The notes beneath the pieces were generated by a model. That model saw nothing but the letters and a program-made list of their open reading frames with translations. It searched no databases and was not told the DNA's origin. Source: Gemmatimonadota bacterium (lineage in GTDB: Bacteria; Gemmatimonadota; Gemmatimonadetes; Gemmatimonadales; GWC2-71-9). Taken from it: DNA of 15,607 bases. Location of the stretch: contig QHVD01000325.1 in assembly GCA_003222235.1 (NCBI GenBank), positions 1-15,607 on the forward strand, read 5' to 3'. The position numbers and the translations under genes were made by a program. Within the stretch, counting starts at the first letter, position 1; each line of letters starts with the position of its first letter. Shown one piece after another: positions 6,203 through 13,828 of this stretch.

Positions 6203-8205
6203 TCGGCAAAGCCTCCGCCCCGCCGCTCCCCCCGCCCCCGCCGCCCCCCCCGCCGGTCGGCCACGTCGTCGCCACGGAGTTGAAGCCCGCGACCCCCTAC
6301 CAGTTCCACTTCTGGACCGCGAACGAGACCTCCATTGGGATCGGCGCGATCGTCCGAGTCGAAGACCCCGGGAACGGGGAACGGGGAACGGGAAACGGGA
6401 AAGGGGAAACGGGAAAGGTCGTGTACGGCGTCGTGACGGACGGGTTCGCGTATTCCGATCTCGCAACTCCGCTGCACGACGTGGTGGGCGCCGAAGGCGA
6501 CCCCGCGCGCGCGGCCGAGAGCCCCACGGCACGCCAGGAGATCCGGTTGTGGACCGCCGCCGTGCTGCGGCAGATTCCCGAGGAGCCGCTGCAGCCGGTC
6601 CCGCTCGGGGGCGTCCACGTCGCGACCGATGCCGACGTGGCGCGAGCGCTCCGCATGGACTCCTATCTCGGCGGGGCGCACCCGACGGCCATCCCCGTCG
6701 GGCTCTACACGTCGGGGGGGCTCGAGGCGCCGGTATACCTGGACGCCGACTTCCTGCTCGGCCCCGAGGCCGCGCACCTGAACATCTCCGGCGTCTCGGG
6801 GCTCGCGACCAAGACCAGCGCGGTCGAGTTCCTCCTCTCGGCCATCTTCGAGCACTTCCCGCCCCACAAGGGGCGGATCGCCGCGGTGTGTTTCAACGTC
6901 AAGGGACCCGACCTCTGCTTTCTCGATCAGCCCGGGACGCTCGACGCGGAAGACCGGCGCCGCTACGAGCGGCTCGGCGTCCCCGCGCACCCGTTCGAGC
7001 GGGTTTGCTACTACGCGCCGTTCAAGGCCGACGGCGCGAACCTGAACACCCTGCGCACCCACGCCGCGCTCGTCGGCGACGTGGAGCCGCTGGTGTGGGG
7101 GCTCCGCGAGGTGCTCGACTTCGCGGAAGTGCTCCTGAACCGCGACGACATCGACGCCAAGGCCGATGCGTTCATCGACTTCCTCGCCGACCGCGTGGTG
7201 GACAAGGAATTCGCGGACGGCTTCGGGAACGTGCATCGCGTGACGACGTTCGCCGACCTGGACAAACTGTTCCGGGCGGTATTCGACGGGCTCGAGCTCG
7301 CGGGGCGGAGCGATACCTGGCGCACGCATCACATCGCCACGATCCGCAAGGTCCGGAATCGCCTGGCGAACATCTCCACCCGGTGCAAGGGCCTGGTCGC
7401 GGACGACGGCCCGTCGAACGACCTGCCGTGGGGTCGGTTTGAAGATCGCGCCGTCTACGTCGTGGACGTGGCCAACGTCGATCCCCTCGGCCAGGACCTC
7501 GTGTTCGCGCGCATCGTTTCCAAGCTGCGGGAGCACCTCGAGCGTCGCGATCTCGGCGTGGATGCCGTGATGGTGTTCGTGGACGAGCTGAACAAGTACG
7601 CCTCCGCGGACGGTCCCGACACTTACGTCAGGAAGATGTTGCTCGATATCTCGGAGCGGGGGCGTTACCTTGGATTGGTGCTGTTCGGCGCCGAGCAGTT
7701 CCGCTCGCAGGTGCACCGGCGCGTGGTGGGGAACGCCGGGACGATCGTGTTCGGCCGGATGGACTCGGACGAGTTGGCGACACCGGGTTACCAGGTCCTC
7801 TCGCCCGCCACCAAGACCAAGCTCGCGACCCTCCCGATCGGCGAGCTGATGGTGCGCCACCCGCACTTCACGCCGATCTTCGTCCGCTTCCCCCGCCCGG
7901 CCGTGCTGCGGGGCCGGGACGGCGTGGAGCGGTTTCCGCCCGCCGCCGACCTGCCGTTCGAGGACGCGGTGGTGCGCCAGCTCGTGAAGCTCGACCGCCG
8001 CATCCGGCCGAACCAGGTGAAGGATCTGATCGCCGACCGGCTGGAGCAGGACGTGCGCCGTGCGCTCGCGACCGTGCGCCAGACGCACCCCGAGGACCCG
8101 CTCGCCTCCTTGCGCCGGCTGCTCGGCACCCGGGTGGCGCCCGAGCCCCCCCCCGCCCGCGAGGCGGTGCCGCCGCTCACCCCGATTTCGGAAGAGCCGT
8201 ACTGA
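6199..8205 (+). CDS. herA: HerA-like DNA translocase/ATPase with HAS-barrel
   Basis: A 668-aa FtsK/HerA-superfamily ATPase, a hexameric motor that pumps DNA to NurA. The N-terminus is a nine-proline run, then a HAS-barrel-like beta domain (GHVVATELKPATPYQF to VVYGVVTDGF, about 21-83) interrupted by a repeat-encoded insert (58-73). The P-loop is unusual: NISGVSGLATKTS (195-207), with Lys205-Thr206 but no canonical Gly spacing. Walker B is VMVFVDELNKYA (D462, E463), then GAEQFRSQ (sensor region) and VFGRMDSDEL, the likely arginine-finger segment. The GTG at 6199 overlaps the nurA stop (GTGA), implying coupling. Runs of eight C (6244-6251) and nine C (8146-8154) lie near each end. It resembles bacterial DUF87-type ATP-binding proteins; function is inferred from family and neighbour. 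Confidence 0.9.
   Translation: MIGKASAPPLPPPPPPPPPVGHVVATELKPATPYQFHFWTANETSIGIGAIVRVEDPGNGERGTGNGKGETGKVVYGVVTDGFAYSDLATPLHDVVGAEGDPARAAESPTARQEIRLWTAAVLRQIPEEPLQPVPLGGVHVATDADVARALRMDSYLGGAHPTAIPVGLYTSGGLEAPVYLDADFLLGPEAAHLNISGVSGLATKTSAVEFLLSAIFEHFPPHKGRIAAVCFNVKGPDLCFLDQPGTLDAEDRRRYERLGVPAHPFERVCYYAPFKADGANLNTLRTHAALVGDVEPLVWGLREVLDFAEVLLNRDDIDAKADAFIDFLADRVVDKEFADGFGNVHRVTTFADLDKLFRAVFDGLELAGRSDTWRTHHIATIRKVRNRLANISTRCKGLVADDGPSNDLPWGRFEDRAVYVVDVANVDPLGQDLVFARIVSKLREHLERRDLGVDAVMVFVDELNKYASADGPDTYVRKMLLDISERGRYLGLVLFGAEQFRSQVHRRVVGNAGTIVFGRMDSDELATPGYQVLSPATKTKLATLPIGELMVRHPHFTPIFVRFPRPAVLRGRDGVERFPPAADLPFEDAVVRQLVKLDRRIRPNQVKDLIADRLEQDVRRALATVRQTHPEDPLASLRRLLGTRVAPEPPPAREAVPPLTPISEEPY
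6368..6418 (+). repeat. GGGAAAC/GGGAACG 7-mer repeat inserted in herA
   Basis: Seven tandem variants of a 7-bp unit (GGGAACG, GGGAAAC, GGGAAAG). The frame is kept and gives a Gly/Asn/Glu/Thr/Lys loop (GNGERGTGNGKGETGK) inside the HAS-barrel. As in the DbpA-domain gene, the purine-rich strand is the coding strand. Confidence 0.88.
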
Positions 8206-8228
8206 GCGATCATGACCGGAGGCATCGG

Positions 8229-9080
8229 ATGACCAGGGCCCCTCGCCTCGCCCGCGCCGCCATGGCCGTGGCGGCGCTCACCGGTTGCCGCGCCGGATCG
8301 AGCGGCGCCAAGCTCACGCTGCGGTACCACCCGCCGACGGGCGCGACCTATCGCTACTCCCTCGAGCAACAGAACTCGGTCCGCTTCGTGCGCGGCGCCA
8401 TGCGCGGCGTCCCGTCGCAAGACGTGAAGATGCACCTCTACTACACCCAGGCGGTGACCGGGCCGGCGGCGGGCGGGATTGGCGTGACGGTCACCTACGA
8501 CTCGACGACCATCGAGCCCGGCGGCTTGGCGCCGGCCCTCGACCGCATGCGGGGGCTCACGAGCAGCGTCGTCTATGACGACCGCATGCAAATCGTCAGC
8601 GCGAGGTTCACCGGACTCGCGGGCCAGCCCTCCCCACTGCTCGAGCAGATGGGGAAGAGTTTCAAGGGGGTTTCGTTCCCGCTCCCCCCGGAACCGGTTG
8701 GGGTGGGCGACTCCTGGGTTTCGGAGATCGATCTCCCGCTCGGCGAGATGGTTGGCGCCGGCGCGCCAATCAAGGCGCACACCCAGCTCACCGTGAAGGA
8801 GATTCGCATCACCGGCCCCGACACGTCCATCCTGCTCGCCGTCGCGACGACGTTCCCGGGAGATCCCGTCACGATCGCCCGGGGCGGCCAGACGGCGACG
8901 CTGAAGCTCTCCGGCGCCCTCTCGGGAGAGCAGGTGTATTCGCTGGCGAAGAGCGCCCCCGTGCGCGCCACGATGGGGGGCACGATGAACATCGACGTCA
9001 AGGGCGGCCAGACGGGACCGGACGGGATGGCGATCGCGCTGGAGCAGCAGACCTCGCTGCAGCTGACCGGGGCCAAGTGA
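8229..9080 (+). CDS. Predicted lipoprotein, DUF6263-like
   Basis: A 283-aa protein with a short N-terminal Arg-rich and hydrophobic signal and a lipobox ALTGC, Cys20 being the predicted lipidated residue, so it should be exported and membrane-anchored. The mature part starts LTLRYHPPTGATYRYSLEQQ and is rich in beta strands, like DUF6263-type lipoproteins; function is unknown. The start at 8229 is well supported by GGAGG (8218-8222) with a 6-base gap. It lies 23 bp after herA, the largest gap within the repair block, and 4 bp before mre11, so it is transcribed with them. A secreted protein in the middle of a DNA-repair cluster has no obvious mechanistic reason; it may be a passenger. Confidence 0.88.
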   Translation: MTRAPRLARAAMAVAALTGCRAGSSGAKLTLRYHPPTGATYRYSLEQQNSVRFVRGAMRGVPSQDVKMHLYYTQAVTGPAAGGIGVTVTYDSTTIEPGGLAPALDRMRGLTSSVVYDDRMQIVSARFTGLAGQPSPLLEQMGKSFKGVSFPLPPEPVGVGDSWVSEIDLPLGEMVGAGAPIKAHTQLTVKEIRITGPDTSILLAVATTFPGDPVTIARGGQTATLKLSGALSGEQVYSLAKSAPVRATMGGTMNIDVKGGQTGPDGMAIALEQQTSLQLTGAK

Positions 9081-9084
9081 GGGC

Positions 9085-10281
9085 GTGAAGCTCGCCCACC
9101 TGGCCGATCTCCACCTCGGGTTCCGCCAGTACGACCGGCAGACCGCGCGGGGGGGGAACCAGCGCGAGGCGGACATCGCGGAAGCCTTCCGGCGGGCGGT
9201 GGACGACCTGCTCCTCCAGCGTCCCGACCTGATCCTTCTCGCCGGCGATGTCTTCCATTCCGTGCGCCCCACCAATCCGGCGATCCTGTTCCTGTTCCGC
9301 GAGCTGCAACGGCTGCGAGCCGAGCTCCCGGACGCGGCCGTCGTGATGATCGCGGGGGAACACGACACCCCCCGATCCACGGAGACGGGAACGATTCTGC
9401 GCCTCTACGAGGCGCTCGGTGTGGAGGTCGTGGTCGACCAGGCGCGCTACGTGACTCTGCCCAAGTCGGATTGCGCCGTGCTGGCGGTGCCTCACCAGGC
9501 CGTGGCGCAGCTCGAACGGCCGGCGCTGCGGCCGCGGCGCGGGACGACCTTCAACGTGCTGCTGTTGCACGGCCAGGTGCCGGGGCTCGGTGAGCGGCGC
9601 GGCACCGCGGAGTACGGCGGCGCCCTGATCGACGAGCGCGACCTCGCTCCCGCGCACTGGGACTATGTGGCCCTTGGGCACTATCACGTGGCGCAGCCGG
9701 TCGCCGCCAACGCGTGGTACGCGGGAAGCATCGAGTACGTCGCCCCCAATCCCTGGGGCCAGATGCAGGACGAAGCCGAGCGCGGCCGCGTCGGCAAGGG
9801 ATACCTGCTCGTGGACCTCCCGGGGGCGCGCGTCACGTTCCGGCCGATCGCGCCGCTGCGACGCCACGTCGATCTTCCGCTGATCGAGGGCAAGGGGCTC
9901 ACGCCCAAGGAGCTGGACGCGCACATCGCCGCCGCGGTGGCCGCGGCGAAGCCGCCGATCGACGACCAGATCGTGCGGCTGCTCGTGTTCGACGTGTCGC
10001 GCGCCACCGCGCGCGACCTGGATCACGCGGCGATCCGTGGCTACAAAGCCCGCGCGCTCCATTTTCAGCTCGACCTGCGGCGGCCGCCCCCCCGCCCCGA
10101 GGCGCACGCCGCCGGCGCCGCCGGCGCGCTGGGCCAGCGGCAGACGTTGTCCGAAACGGTGCGCGAGTTCCTCGACCACCGGCCGCTCGATGCGGACCTG
10201 GACCGGGGCGAATTCGTGCGGCTGGGTGTCGGCTACGTGGAGCAGGTCGGCCGGGAGGGGGAGGGGGGGGGCGACCGCTGA
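9085..10281 (+). CDS. mre11: Mre11/SbcD-type DNA double-strand-break nuclease
   Basis: A 398-aa calcineurin-like phosphoesterase that, with Rad50, nicks and degrades DNA at broken ends. Metal-site motifs are in order: ADLHLG (D8, H10), AGDVF (D55), GEHD (91-94), LLHGQ (H162) and GHYH (H199, H201), followed by AGSIEY. Motif III is normally GNHD; here the metal-binding Asn is replaced by Glu92 while the catalytic His93 is kept. The C-terminal part forms the capping domain and Rad50-binding tail. The GTG at 9085 lies 4 bp after the lipoprotein stop. Runs of eight G (9149-9156) and nine G (10263-10271) are present. The TGA stop overlaps the rad50 ATG by one base (TGATG), indicating tight coupling. 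It would be called SbcD in bacterial nomenclature. Confidence 0.95.
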   Translation: MKLAHLADLHLGFRQYDRQTARGGNQREADIAEAFRRAVDDLLLQRPDLILLAGDVFHSVRPTNPAILFLFRELQRLRAELPDAAVVMIAGEHDTPRSTETGTILRLYEALGVEVVVDQARYVTLPKSDCAVLAVPHQAVAQLERPALRPRRGTTFNVLLLHGQVPGLGERRGTAEYGGALIDERDLAPAHWDYVALGHYHVAQPVAANAWYAGSIEYVAPNPWGQMQDEAERGRVGKGYLLVDLPGARVTFRPIAPLRRHVDLPLIEGKGLTPKELDAHIAAAVAAAKPPIDDQIVRLLVFDVSRATARDLDHAAIRGYKARALHFQLDLRRPPPRPEAHAAGAAGALGQRQTLSETVREFLDHRPLDADLDRGEFVRLGVGYVEQVGREGEGGGDR

Positions 10282-12710
10282 TGGAGCTGCATCGCCTGCG
10301 CCTGGTCAACTTCCGCCAGCACGCCGACACCGAGCTCGAGTTCGGGCCGGGGATCACGGGCATCGTCGGACCCAACGGTTCCGGCAAGACGACGCTCCTG
10401 GAAGCGCTCGCCTGGGCGATCTACGGCGCGCAGGCGGTGCGGGGCGACAAGGACTCGATCCGCCGGCTCGGCGCGAAGGGTCGGGCCCCGGTCGAGGTCG
10501 AGCTCGAGTTCCGGCTCGGCGCCCACGAGTATCGCGTGACGCGCGGCCTCTCGACCGCGGCGCTGCATCAGGACGGGCAGCTCGTCGCCAACTCGCTCAA
10601 GGCGGTCACCGACAAGCTCGAGCGCACGCTCGGGATGACGCACGACGAGTTCTTCAACACCTACTTCACGGGACAGAAGGAGCTGGCGGTGATGGCGGCG
10701 CTCGGCAAGACCGAGCGGGCGGCGTTCCTGTCGCGCGTGCTCGGCTACGAGCGGTTGCGGGAAGCGCAGGAGCGCGTGCGCGAGGTGCGGAACGCCCTGG
10801 CGGCCGAGGTGCGCGGGCTCGAAGCCGGGTTGCCCGACCCGGCCGTGCCGGCCGAGGAGCGCCGCGCGGCCGGGGAGCGGCTCACCGCTGCGCAACGCGC
10901 GGCCCAGGGGGCCGAGGCGACACGCCGGGCGGCCGCGGAGGCGCTCGCCCGGGAGCAGCCGCGCTGGAGCGAGTGGATGGCGCGCCGCGAGCGGACGCTG
11001 TCGCTCGACGGCGAGCGCCGGATGGCGGAGCAGGCGGTGATAGCCGCGCGCCAGGAATTCCAGCGGCTCGATCGGGAGCTCGCCGACGCGCTCCTGGCCC
11101 GCGAGCAGCTCAAGCACCTCGAGGCCGAGCTCGCCCCGGTGACGCGCCTGAAGCAGGAGCTGGCGGGACTGGAGCGGTTGCAGCGGGAAGTTGCGGCCCG
11201 GCAGGCCGAAGAGGCGCAGCTCGAGGAGTTGACGCGCGCGGCGGCGGCCCTGGAGCGACGGCTCGCCGAGCTCGAGGGAGTGCCCGAACGGCTGGCCCGC
11301 GCCGTGGCCGAGGCGACGGCGCTCGAGGAGCGGTTGCAAGCCGCCGAGCGGGTCGCCGCAGAGCAGCGGACGGCCTGGGTGCGCGACCGGCAGTATGCGG
11401 AGACCAGGCGCACGGAGCTGCTCAAGCAATACGAGGAGGTGAAGGAGCAGCGCGACCAGATCGTGCAGCTCGGACCGGAGGGGACTTGCCCCACGTGCAA
11501 ACGGCCGCTCGGCGCGGAATACGAGTCGGTGCTCGCGATCCTCGACCGGCAGCTCGAGGTGATCACCGGAGATGGGAGGTACTTCCGCCACCGGCTCGAG
11601 CAGCTGGCCCAGCCGCCCGCGAAGCTCAAGGAAGCGGAGGGGGCGCGCGAGGGTGTCCTCGAGGAGAGCCGGCGGGCCAGCGCGCACGCGGGAGAGCTGC
11701 GGGCGCAAGCGGAGGAGCGGGCGCGCGCGACGCTCGAGCTGGCGGCGGCGCGCGGGCGGGCGCACGACCTCGAGCGCCGGCTTCGGGCGCGACCCGGCGG
11801 CTACGATCCGGCGCGGCATGACGCGCTCCGGGCGGAGCTGGCCAAGCTCGAGCCGGTGGCGCTCGAACGGGCGGCGCTGGAGGAGCGCGCGCGCCGCGCC
11901 GAGAGCTTCGTGAGGGAGGCGACCCGGGCCGAGCAGCAGCTTTCGGTCTCGGAGCGCCGGGTGCGGGAGCTCACCGAAGCCGTGCAGGCCGAGGGGTTTT
12001 CCGAGGCGGAGTACAAGCAGGCGAAGGAGCGGTACGATCGCGCCATGGGTGCGCTGCGTGAGGCGGAGCTCGCCGTGGTCGAGTCCCGGGGCGTTCTGAA
12101 CCGAGCCGAGGACGACGTGCGGGAGGTCGCGCGGCGGGAGCGCGAGCGCGCCGAGCGGGGACGCCAGATCGCCGAGCTCAAGGCGCGCCAGCGCCTGCAT
12201 AACGAGCTGGACCGGTCCTTCTCCGACCTGCGCGGCGAGCTGAACGCGCGGATGCGCCCCGAGATCGCGGAGCTGGCCTCCGGGTTCCTCGCCGATCTCA
12301 CCGACGGCCGCTACGACGAGCTCGAGCTCACCGAGGACTACACGGTGACGGTTCTCGAGGACGGTGTCCCCAAGCCGGTGATCTCCGGCGGCGAGGAAGA
12401 CCTCGCGAATCTGGTGCTGCGGCTCGCCATCTCGCAGATGATCGCCGAGCGGGCGGGCCAGCCGCTCACGCTGCTCGTCCTCGACGAGATCTTCGGCTCG
12501 CTCGACGAGAACCGCCGCCGGCAGGTGATCGGCCTGCTGCGCCGCCTGGCAGACCGCTTCCCCCAGGTGGTGCTCATCACGCACATTGAGCAGGTGCGGG
12601 AGGGCCTCGACCGGGTGATCCGCGTGGAGTACGACGCCGCGCGCGGCATGAGCGTCGTGCGGGACGACACCGCCGTTCTGGGAGCTACCGATGCGGGCGT
12701 GGCTGCCTGA
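10281..12710 (+). CDS. rad50: Rad50/SbcC-type SMC-like ATPase
   Basis: An 809-aa ABC-type ATPase with long coiled coils, partner of Mre11 in DNA end recognition and tethering. The N-lobe Walker A is GPNGSGKTT (30-38) and the Q-loop is TGQKELAVMA (Q132). Long Glu/Arg/Ala-rich coiled-coil arms flank a zinc hook CPTC (C403, C406) close to the middle, where two Rad50 molecules dimerise through zinc. The C-lobe carries the signature SGGEEDLANL (702-711), Walker B LLVLDE (D735, E736), D-loop GSLDE and H-loop THIEQ (H768). All catalytic elements are intact. It is somewhat shorter than archaeal Rad50 and well below E. coli SbcC, so its coils are short. The start overlaps the mre11 stop by one base, and the end overlaps the GNAT gene by 20 bases. 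Confidence 0.97.
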   Translation: MELHRLRLVNFRQHADTELEFGPGITGIVGPNGSGKTTLLEALAWAIYGAQAVRGDKDSIRRLGAKGRAPVEVELEFRLGAHEYRVTRGLSTAALHQDGQLVANSLKAVTDKLERTLGMTHDEFFNTYFTGQKELAVMAALGKTERAAFLSRVLGYERLREAQERVREVRNALAAEVRGLEAGLPDPAVPAEERRAAGERLTAAQRAAQGAEATRRAAAEALAREQPRWSEWMARRERTLSLDGERRMAEQAVIAARQEFQRLDRELADALLAREQLKHLEAELAPVTRLKQELAGLERLQREVAARQAEEAQLEELTRAAAALERRLAELEGVPERLARAVAEATALEERLQAAERVAAEQRTAWVRDRQYAETRRTELLKQYEEVKEQRDQIVQLGPEGTCPTCKRPLGAEYESVLAILDRQLEVITGDGRYFRHRLEQLAQPPAKLKEAEGAREGVLEESRRASAHAGELRAQAEERARATLELAAARGRAHDLERRLRARPGGYDPARHDALRAELAKLEPVALERAALEERARRAESFVREATRAEQQLSVSERRVRELTEAVQAEGFSEAEYKQAKERYDRAMGALREAELAVVESRGVLNRAEDDVREVARRERERAERGRQIAELKARQRLHNELDRSFSDLRGELNARMRPEIAELASGFLADLTDGRYDELELTEDYTVTVLEDGVPKPVISGGEEDLANLVLRLAISQMIAERAGQPLTLLVLDEIFGSLDENRRRQVIGLLRRLADRFPQVVLITHIEQVREGLDRVIRVEYDAARGMSVVRDDTAVLGATDAGVAA

Positions 12711-13674
12711 GCGCCAGGTGTACGGCCCCGAGCCCGCGACCGAGCGGGACACGGAGGCCCTGAACCGGGTGTTCGCGGACGCGTTCACGGACCGCTACCG
12801 GCGGGACGGGCTCGTCGGGGTGCGCGTTCCCTATCTCAACCCCCAGGTGTGGCGCTACGCCCTGCGCGACGCCGGCGCGGGCGCGATGCTGTGGCGCGAC
12901 GAGTCCGGCGAGGTGGTGGCGTTCAACATCGTGCACCGCTCCGGGACGGAGGGGTGGATGGGGCCGCTCGCGGTGCGGCCGGATCGGCAGGGCGCGGGGG
13001 TCGGCAAGACCGTGGTGCGCGCCGCCGTAGACTGGCTCGTGGAGCAGGGGGGAGGAGAAGGAGGGGTCGCGACGCTGGGACTCGAGACAATGCCCCGCAC
13101 GGTGGAGAACATCGGTTTCTACGGTCGGCTCGGGTTCTCCCCGGCCTACCTCACGGTCACGATGACCAACGACATCGCCACGCGGGGCCATCCGGCGCCG
13201 GCGCTCTTGTCCCAGCGCAAGGGCGCCGCCGCCGCCCAGGCCGTCGCTGCGGCGCGCCGGCTGGTCAGCGAGCTCGTCGCGGGGTACGACTTCACCCGCG
13301 AGATCCTCCTCACGGTCGAGTTCGGCCTGGGCGACCTGGCGCTGGTCGAGGGCGACGACGGCCTGCGCGCGCTGGTCCTGTGGCATGCGGCACCCCTCGC
13401 CGAGGGGCGGCCCAAAGACGAGGTGCGCGTCCTCAAGCTCGCCGCCCGCGACGCGCAGGCGTTCGGGGAGGCCGTCGCGGCGACCGAGGCGGCTGCGGCG
13501 CGGATCGGCATCCGCCGCGTCGCGATCCGGTGCCAGACCCGCTACGAGGACGCGTTCCGCGCGCTCATCGGCCGCGGCTATCGCGTCCGTTGGACCGATC
13601 TCCGCATGATCTACGACGGCTATCCGGAACCCCATCCGGCTAAGGGCGTCCTGTTCTCGAATTGGGAGATCTAA
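12691..13674 (+). CDS. GNAT-family acetyltransferase, probably two GNAT-like lobes
   Basis: A 327-aa protein. Residues about 15-150 form a GNAT fold with the acetyl-CoA-binding segment MGPLAVRPDRQGAGVGK (90-106) and the late motif IGFYGRLGF. Residues about 185-320 (LVLWHAAPLAEG through IRRVAIRCQ to LIGRGYRVRWTDLRM) look like a second, GNAT-like half without a clear pyrophosphate loop, as in tandem-GNAT proteins. The substrate is unknown. The ATG at 12691 has GGGAG with a 6-base gap and lies inside the rad50 end, so it is in the same transcript. It is the last gene of the cluster; the repeat element begins 1 bp after its stop. A direct role in repair is not implied. Confidence 0.88.
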   Translation: MRAWLPERQVYGPEPATERDTEALNRVFADAFTDRYRRDGLVGVRVPYLNPQVWRYALRDAGAGAMLWRDESGEVVAFNIVHRSGTEGWMGPLAVRPDRQGAGVGKTVVRAAVDWLVEQGGGEGGVATLGLETMPRTVENIGFYGRLGFSPAYLTVTMTNDIATRGHPAPALLSQRKGAAAAQAVAAARRLVSELVAGYDFTREILLTVEFGLGDLALVEGDDGLRALVLWHAAPLAEGRPKDEVRVLKLAARDAQAFGEAVAATEAAAARIGIRRVAIRCQTRYEDAFRALIGRGYRVRWTDLRMIYDGYPEPHPAKGVLFSNWEI

Positions 13675-13675
13675 C

Positions 13676-13826
13676 GAGTGCGGAGTGCGGAATGCGGAGT
13701 GCGGAATGGATCGGAGGGCCGTCGAGACCCGTGACCGACATCCGCCGCCGGACCTTCCCCTTCAATTCCGCATTCCGCACTCCGCACTCCGCACTCCGCA
13801 TTTAGTCCATTCCGCACTCCGCATTG
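13676..13826. repeat. GCGGART 7-mer repeat element with inverted arms
   Basis: The left arm (13676-13708) holds tandem GCGGAGT/GCGGAAT units. The right arm (13765-13800), plus a further short stretch (13808-13826), holds the reverse complement. Between them is a ~56-base body starting GGATCGGAGGGCCGTCGA. A related body follows the same units at 15533-15607. The arms can form a long hairpin and may end the nine-gene transcript; no T-tract is seen. The whole element fills the gap up to the permease start codon. Confidence 0.8.
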
Positions 13827-13828
13827 TG

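Noticed and set aside
6195..6205. Possible frameshift joining nurA and herA
   Set aside because: Both proteins are complete with family-typical ends, and the 4-base GTGA overlap is a normal coupling arrangement.
6130..8088. 652-codon open frame opposite herA
   Set aside because: No recognisable motif, composition typical of a GC-rich antisense frame; the + strand HerA motifs are clear.
10233..12788. 851-codon open frame opposite rad50
   Set aside because: Leu/Arg/Gly-rich shadow; the + strand frame has every Rad50 motif.
13676..13826. CRISPR-like array
   Set aside because: Repeat units are 7 bp, contiguous and without spacers, and have inverted partners; no cas gene is near.
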